Below, in pieces: positions 59,481 to 64,000 of a stretch of DNA of 64,000 nt. Position 1 is the stretch's first letter. The number at the start of each line of letters is the position of its first letter. Below the pieces are notes generated by a model. That model was not told where the DNA came from, did no database searches, and worked only from the letters and a program-made list of their open reading frames with translations. Origin of the DNA: DASPKM01 sp035628135 (GTDB lineage Bacteria; Bacteroidota; Bacteroidia; Chitinophagales; Chitinophagaceae). A program made the translations under genes and the position numbers. The stretch spans positions 806,001-870,000 of the forward strand of contig DASPKM010000006.1 in the NCBI GenBank assembly GCA_035628135.1. The letters run 5' to 3'.

Positions 59481-62176
59481 TTGATAAACGGGACCTGTTC
59501 GCGTTCGGTTGCATTGCTTAATTGCAGCAAGTACATGCCGCCAGGCAAATGATGAATATCAATGTACACACCTGTTGCCGAAGAAGCGATATTCCTTTGC
59601 AACACTTGCTTTCCCGAAACATCGGTGATGCTCAGCACGGTGTACGAATGGCCGGCAGGCAATTGAACATGCAAGCGCCCGGGAGCAGGATTTGGGGACA
59701 CTACCACACTGCCAGTGTTGTTGAAATTAAGCGATACTATTTTGGAGTATGTAAATGATCCATCGTCATCCACAAGCTTCAACCTGTAAAAATTATTCCC
59801 TTTCAATGGTGTTTGATCAGGGAAGGAATACGACATTAATGCATTTGTATTACCTGTTGCAGTTACCTTGCCGATAGTAGTGAACCTGCTTCCTTCCGCT
59901 GAACGCTCTACTTCGAAATGGCTGCTGTTTTGTTCCTGCGCGGTTTTCCAGTTCACCGATACCGTTTTGTCTTTTTTCTGTGCATTGAAAGTGAGCAGCT
60001 CAACAGGAAGTGCAAAATTGCCATTTAAATCCAGCAGGTCTTGCGGACCTTGCCCGCCTGTAGCTGTATTGAACTCGTGCACCACCGCAAAACCCGATCC
60101 ATCGAGGTTCATCCTGAAAACTGTTCCTCCCCCGCCTCCTCCAAGGCTGCTTACGAAAGTGGTGCCGTATATCAGCCGGTCACTGGCTTGTAAAAGTTGG
60201 GCCTGTGGGTAACCTCCGTCTACCGTGCTGGAAAAATTTCTAAGGACTGCATAGTTATTACCGGTAGTATCTATTACAAACAAGGTTCCTTCGCCGTTTG
60301 TTCCGCCGAGCATAGTCGTGCCATATAATCTGCCATTGGTGGCCAGCCACAATGCGCCCATGGGTTGGGCGCCATCGGTTGCGCCGGAAAATACGTGCAG
60401 TTCCTCGTAACCTGTTCCGTCGCGTCTGACCCGGAATATACCACCTTTGTTTTCAGGGCCTCCGTACGCACAAACGCCATACAAATAATCGCCGCGCAGA
60501 TAAAGGCCAACAAAAGGCCTGTTTAGTTCACTGGCCGTAAAATTCTTCAATACAGTATACCCAGTCCCATCCTTATTTATCTTATATACCGCGCCAACAT
60601 CGGGCGAACTATAGTTGGCAACGCCATATAATAGGCCCTGCTCGTCTTCTATCAAATGACCGACAGGCCAATGCCCATTGCTGAATGGTTGAAAATCGTG
60701 CAACACCTGGAAATTGCTGCCATTCTTATCCATGCGGTAAATGCTGCCTGAAAAGGCCGGGCCTTCATATTGGAGCACACCGTACAGTTTTCCATCACTT
60801 GCTTCCAGCAATTTTCCCGTGGCATTGTATCCTTCGCCATCGGTGAACTCATGCAGTTTTACAAAACCAGTTCCATTTTGATTTATCGAGTATATAACAC
60901 CGTTACCACTTGTACCGCCGATGGTGTTGACGCCATACAACAATCCATTGCTGCCTCTTATCAATCCGCGAGGCCTGAACCCATTGGGAGAAAGCCCGAA
61001 ATTGTACAGGCTCGCCCCGAATCCCAAAGTATCGGTATAACTAAGCGCTCCGCCCTCATGGCGGCCCATCTCCTGCGTAGTGAGATAAATGGTCTCATCA
61101 TCCAGCAGGATGTCCTGGTTAAAATGCCCGCTTTCACGCTGGTTAATAGCATAAAAAGGCTCGAAGCCCGCGCCACTCGTGTCTACCTTATATAACCTGT
61201 TTTGACTGGTCCCATTCACATGGAACTGGCTGAACGATCCGAAGATGCGGCCATTGGAAGCAATCGCGATATTTCCGTATGGATTGGGAGAGGCATAGCT
61301 GCCCGGCGCAAAATGATGCAATACCCGGTAACCGCTGCCATCTGTATTGATGGTATACAACACACCCAGATTATGGTCGCCGCCTTCGCTGGTAGTGCCG
61401 AACAATCTGCCATCAAAATATTCGAGGCGCGACAATGGCCTGGCACCTGTTGCAGCAGTAAAATGATGGTGCACTATAAAGCCCGTTCCATCTTTTTTAA
61501 TGCTGTAAATGGTGCCCACGCTATTGGTGCCCCCTTGCGCCTGTACTCCGAAAATGGTATCGCCCGAAACTTCGGTCAAGCCGGGCCAGCCATTCATTCC
61601 TTCGGTGGCCTCGTTAAAAGTATGCAGGTCGGTCCACAACGTTCCATCGGTCTTCATTTTTGCAAGTCCATTGAACGTGGGGATGTACACCCAATCATTG
61701 GCATCGATCAAAAGACTGCGCGAAACCAAGACACCCATCATATCGAATTCGGTAAGAGTGCTGGTTACAGGGTTGTACTTTTTCAGCTTTGATTGATTGG
61801 TGAAATAAATATTTCCGTCGGTATGGTAATAAGGGATTTGGACTGAACCGAAGATATCGGTGAACGTTGCTATCATGGAAAAGCCGGTGCCATCCCTTCG
61901 TATTTTGTATGCCCCGCCATGGTGATCGATGCCATTGTAACCGATCATGCCGTACAACCAATCTGTATCCCCGGCAATTACGCCGCCTGTGGGACGGTGC
62001 GGCGCAAGGTGATCGAAACTATGTATCACTCCCGGCGTGGTACCCGGCAGGTCGAGCCTGAACACGGCGCCTCCGTTCTTTTGTCCCAAATGATTGATCG
62101 GGCCAACCAGCCGTGGTTGCGCAACCGCACTGCAATAGCCATTGCATGCCAATAACAACAATAAAATTCTCTTCAT
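59474..62176 (-). CDS. GloVer-repeat protein with T9SS type A sorting domain
   Basis: A 900-residue exported protein starting at MKRILLLLLACNGYC (62176). Residues about 25-760 consist of tandem choice-of-anchor GloVer-type repeats of about 50-60 residues, with recurring LYG-type strands and GVIYSINQNGTGF / KLHEF units (for example SNGLLYGVNTIGGTSGNGV and GTVFRMNLDGSGFAVVHEF). A fibronectin-like segment follows, and the last 80 residues are the type A sorting domain (VVVSPNPAPGRLHVQL, SGKQVLQRNI, LPGGMYLLQLS). It should be secreted by T9SS. The upstream start at 62218 is less likely. Confidence 0.9.
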   Translation of the reverse strand: MKRILLLLLACNGYCSAVAQPRLVGPINHLGQKNGGAVFRLDLPGTTPGVIHSFDHLAPHRPTGGVIAGDTDWLYGMIGYNGIDHHGGAYKIRRDGTGFSMIATFTDIFGSVQIPYYHTDGNIYFTNQSKLKKYNPVTSTLTEFDMMGVLVSRSLLIDANDWVYIPTFNGLAKMKTDGTLWTDLHTFNEATEGMNGWPGLTEVSGDTIFGVQAQGGTNSVGTIYSIKKDGTGFIVHHHFTAATGARPLSRLEYFDGRLFGTTSEGGDHNLGVLYTINTDGSGYRVLHHFAPGSYASPNPYGNIAIASNGRIFGSFSQFHVNGTSQNRLYKVDTSGAGFEPFYAINQRESGHFNQDILLDDETIYLTTQEMGRHEGGALSYTDTLGFGASLYNFGLSPNGFRPRGLIRGSNGLLYGVNTIGGTSGNGVIYSINQNGTGFVKLHEFTDGEGYNATGKLLEASDGKLYGVLQYEGPAFSGSIYRMDKNGSNFQVLHDFQPFSNGHWPVGHLIEDEQGLLYGVANYSSPDVGAVYKINKDGTGYTVLKNFTASELNRPFVGLYLRGDYLYGVCAYGGPENKGGIFRVRRDGTGYEELHVFSGATDGAQPMGALWLATNGRLYGTTMLGGTNGEGTLFVIDTTGNNYAVLRNFSSTVDGGYPQAQLLQASDRLIYGTTFVSSLGGGGGGTVFRMNLDGSGFAVVHEFNTATGGQGPQDLLDLNGNFALPVELLTFNAQKKDKTVSVNWKTAQEQNSSHFEVERSAEGSRFTTIGKVTATGNTNALMSYSFPDQTPLKGNNFYRLKLVDDDGSFTYSKIVSLNFNNTGSVVVSPNPAPGRLHVQLPAGHSYTVLSITDVSGKQVLQRNIASSATGVYIDIHHLPGGMYLLQLSNATEREQVPFIKR

Positions 62177-62235
62177 GAACCATGTTTTGTGGGAATACAA
62201 ATTTCTATTGTAAGGCAATGCGGGTCAATCGCCCA

Positions 62236-62294
62236 AAGGGGGGGTAATGGTGATTGGTGAAATGCTAATTGGTGAGTTACTCACCGCTCACCTC
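62236..62294. repeat. Word-repeat element, family C (copy 2)
   Basis: GGTGATTGGTGAAATGC...GGTGAGTTACTCACCGCTCACC: GGTGAG/CTCACC (62271-62285) is a clean short hairpin inside a longer run of GGTGAnT words. On the minus strand AGGTGA contains the stop codon (62288-62290) of the response regulator, which ends in Arg. It lies between the GloVer gene start and the regulator gene end. Confidence 0.6.
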
Positions 62295-62914
62295 AAATAA
62301 ACTTTGCTGATAGCTTCGGCTTTGTTCTGTACGTGCAGCTTTTCGTAAATATGGCGGATATGTTGCTTGATGGTGTTGACAGTATTGTTCAACTCGTCGG
62401 CAATTTCCTTGTATAAATATCCCTTGGCCATTAATTCGAGCACCTGTTGCTCCTTGGGCGTGAGGTGGTATTCGTTGACCGGCGCGCTGTTTTTTTGAAA
62501 ACGCAATACCAGCTTCTTGGCGATTTCAGCGTTCATGGGCGAACCACCGAGGTGCAACTCGCGGAGCGATTCCATTATTTTGGCTGGAGAAGAGTTCTTG
62601 AGCAAATAACCCGTGGCCCCGGCTTCGAGCGCTTTGAAAACAGTATCGCTGTTCTCATAGATCGTAAACATCATGAACTGGATGTCGGGTTTTTTTTCGC
62701 GCACCTGCCTGATGCACTCGATGCCATCCATGCCGGGTAAATGAATATCCATGATCACGATATCGGGATCGAGCTGGATGCCTTCCGACAACATTGCCTC
62801 CGCATTGCTGAAAACCTGCAGCACGCGGAAACCCTCCGTCATGTTGATGATGGCCGAAAGCCCGTTGCGGACTTCCTCCAGGTCTTCTACTATGCAGATG
62901 CGTATGGGGTCCAT
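62288..62914 (-). CDS. NarL/LuxR-type response regulator
   Basis: A 208-residue regulator starting at MDPIRICIVED (62914). Receiver domain (1-120) with acidic E10/D11, phospho-acceptor D56 in VIMDIHLPG and the Lys in GYLLKNSS; then a LuxR-type helix-turn-helix (about 145-200; LTPKEQQVLELMAKGYLYKEIADEL, read in parts, and NTIKQHIRHIYEKL). It lies 26 bp after the histidine kinase gene and forms a two-component pair with it. The stop codon lies in a family C repeat. Confidence 0.95.
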   Translation of the reverse strand: MDPIRICIVEDLEEVRNGLSAIINMTEGFRVLQVFSNAEAMLSEGIQLDPDIVIMDIHLPGMDGIECIRQVREKKPDIQFMMFTIYENSDTVFKALEAGATGYLLKNSSPAKIMESLRELHLGGSPMNAEIAKKLVLRFQKNSAPVNEYHLTPKEQQVLELMAKGYLYKEIADELNNTVNTIKQHIRHIYEKLHVQNKAEAISKVYLR

Positions 62915-62940
62915 GATAAAGTGTTTGACAAAGGTACCGT

Positions 62941-64000
62941 TTAGTACCACCAACCGGCATCACCCGTTTGGGTGAGTAGTGCAACTTGCACCGAAACGAT
63001 CGTGCCTGCGCTCCGCGTTATTTCCAGCCTCGCGTTTATCTCCCCTGCCCGCTTGCCTATGTTGCGAAGGCCATTGCCTATCAGTGGAAGCGCCACCGGA
63101 TCGAATCCCTTTCCATTGTCGGCAATGGTCAGCTGCAAACCATCATCGTTCAATACGGCCCTGATGTTTACATGGCTGGCATTTGCATGCTTTACGATAT
63201 TATGCACTACTTCCTTTGATATCAACAACAGATTTCTTTTTTGTTCATTGCTCAGCTTCACCGCCCGTATGGTCTTGGGGAATTCAAAGCTGTAGTCGAT
63301 GCCCGCGTTTTCCAATTGGTCTGCCGCCTGCTTGCGGATATATCCGAGTGTTTCTTCCAGGGTATTGTTGTCCGACTTCATGGTCCAGATAATATCGTTC
63401 ATATTATCAACGAGCATTTTTGCAGAGCTCACTATTTTGGCCGCGGTCGATTTTGCCTGCACAGGCGCGTCGGCCGTCAACCCTTCCGCCAGGTACCGGA
63501 TAGAAGTAAGCCCCGAACCGAGGTCGTCGTGCATTTCCATTGCTATCCTGGTACGTTCCTGCTCCACGGCTTTTTGTTTTTCGAAGCTCATGCGCTGCTT
63601 TTGCAATTTGCGGCGGTAATACGAGCGGATGGCCCACAACATCAATCCCAAAGCCAATACCACCATCGCGGACCTGAACCACCAGGTTTGCCACCAGGGC
63701 GGATGAATGATGATGGTGCAGGCGATTTCATTGTTCATCCAAATGCCTTCTCCATCCGTAGAACGTATATGCAAACGGTGCGTGCCGGGCGACCAGTCAG
63801 TAAAAGAAATGAGCCGGCGCGTCCCAAGCCTGATCCATTCCTTGCTATCGCCCAACCTGTATGCATATTGTATCTTTTGCTGGTCGTAATAATTGAGCGC
63901 GGCAAATTCTACCGACAAATAACGGTTCCCATGACTTAGTTCCAAAACAGGACGGTCATCGCTGTTGCCGGGAACTACGGTTGTATTCAGCACGCGAAAA
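62941..64000 (-). CDS. Hybrid-type sensor histidine kinase (5' end outside the window)
   Basis: The frame is open to the right edge (residues FRVLNTT... before the first possible internal start), so the N-terminal sensor part is missing. The visible 352 residues are a Y_Y_Y domain (about 15-90; YRLGDSKEWIRLG, WSPGTHRLHIRSTDGEG), one transmembrane helix (WWQTWWFRSAMVVLALGLMLW region), then a HisKA_3 and ATPase module (RTRIAMEMHDDLGSGLTSIRYLAEGL read in parts; H in EMHDDLG; DNGKGFDP; GNGLRNIGKRAGEI). The missing part probably carries Reg_prop propeller repeats. It is cognate with the regulator at 62288. Confidence 0.92.
   Translation of the reverse strand, partial: FRVLNTTVVPGNSDDRPVLELSHGNRYLSVEFAALNYYDQQKIQYAYRLGDSKEWIRLGTRRLISFTDWSPGTHRLHIRSTDGEGIWMNNEIACTIIIHPPWWQTWWFRSAMVVLALGLMLWAIRSYYRRKLQKQRMSFEKQKAVEQERTRIAMEMHDDLGSGLTSIRYLAEGLTADAPVQAKSTAAKIVSSAKMLVDNMNDIIWTMKSDNNTLEETLGYIRKQAADQLENAGIDYSFEFPKTIRAVKLSNEQKRNLLLISKEVVHNIVKHANASHVNIRAVLNDDGLQLTIADNGKGFDPVALPLIGNGLRNIGKRAGEINARLEITRSAGTIVSVQVALLTQTGDAGWWY

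Noticed and set aside
63400..63700. Plus-strand ORFs over the histidine kinase
   Set aside because: They are antisense to a kinase with intact HisKA_3 and ATPase motifs.

Overview
The window comes from a Bacteroidota genome, most likely a member of the Chitinophagaceae or a close relative. The evidence is phylum-typical content: type IX secretion sorting domains (types A and B), an outer-membrane beta-barrel TonB receptor, a DUF5916 outer-membrane protein, a bifunctional HisN-HisB, a Bacteroidota ECF sigma factor, LytS/LytTR signalling, and promoters of the TTTG-N19-21-TAnnTTTG type. It reads as ordinary chromosome. I see no phage, integrase, transposase or CRISPR array.

Layout. Position 1-243: the start of what is probably trpE on the minus strand, behind a complete Trp-codon attenuator. 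0.3-2.1 kb: a lipoprotein and an amidohydrolase (plus). 2.1-8.4 kb: a minus-strand histidine operon hisG-hisD-hisC-[PQQ-type sugar dehydrogenase]-[cytochrome c]-hisB, behind a His-codon attenuator. hisH, hisA, hisF and hisIE are absent. 8.5-15 kb: an S9 peptidase, a hemolysin III-like protein, several small unknown proteins (two of them paralogs), an orphan ECF sigma factor and a lipoprotein. 15-20 kb: cmk, a three-gene operon of small exported proteins (two related to each other), and clpC. 20-29 kb: a STAS protein, an SMP-30 lipoprotein, a fructosamine-kinase-like protein, RNase Z, an esterase, dapA, accA, a second S9 peptidase and a SET-domain protein. 29-38 kb: a large metallophosphoesterase, an S51 peptidase, an ABC permease, a TonB C-terminal protein, a Crp-type regulator, pirin, and two paralogous lipoproteins at 34.7 and 38.4 kb. 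38.9-50.5 kb is rich in regulators: LytS/LytTR, AraC, LysR beside a thioredoxin-like gene, and a module in which a ChrB-AraC fusion regulator, a DUF5916 outer-membrane protein and a second ChrB-domain protein lie in a row, followed by a TrmO-like gene and a serine hydrolase. 50.5-64 kb: a GH20 hexosaminidase, tRNA-Asp with its promoter and terminator, a T9SS type B protein, a DUF1624 membrane protein, a small metallophosphoesterase, a TonB-dependent receptor, a GloVer-repeat T9SS protein, and a NarL-type two-component pair cut by the right edge.

Themes worth attention. Amino-acid biosynthesis is controlled by two leader-peptide attenuators (Trp and His) within 8.4 kb. Several intergenic hairpins built from short repeated words (GTCATTRR, GGTTATGGATTACG, GGTGAGT) sit at gene ends and in some cases supply stop or start codons. 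The ChrB-AraC / DUF5916 / ChrB cluster looks like an uncharacterised sensing module. Two predicted periplasmic redox genes are embedded in the histidine operon. Protein identifications come from reading motifs and overall resemblance; no database search was run.
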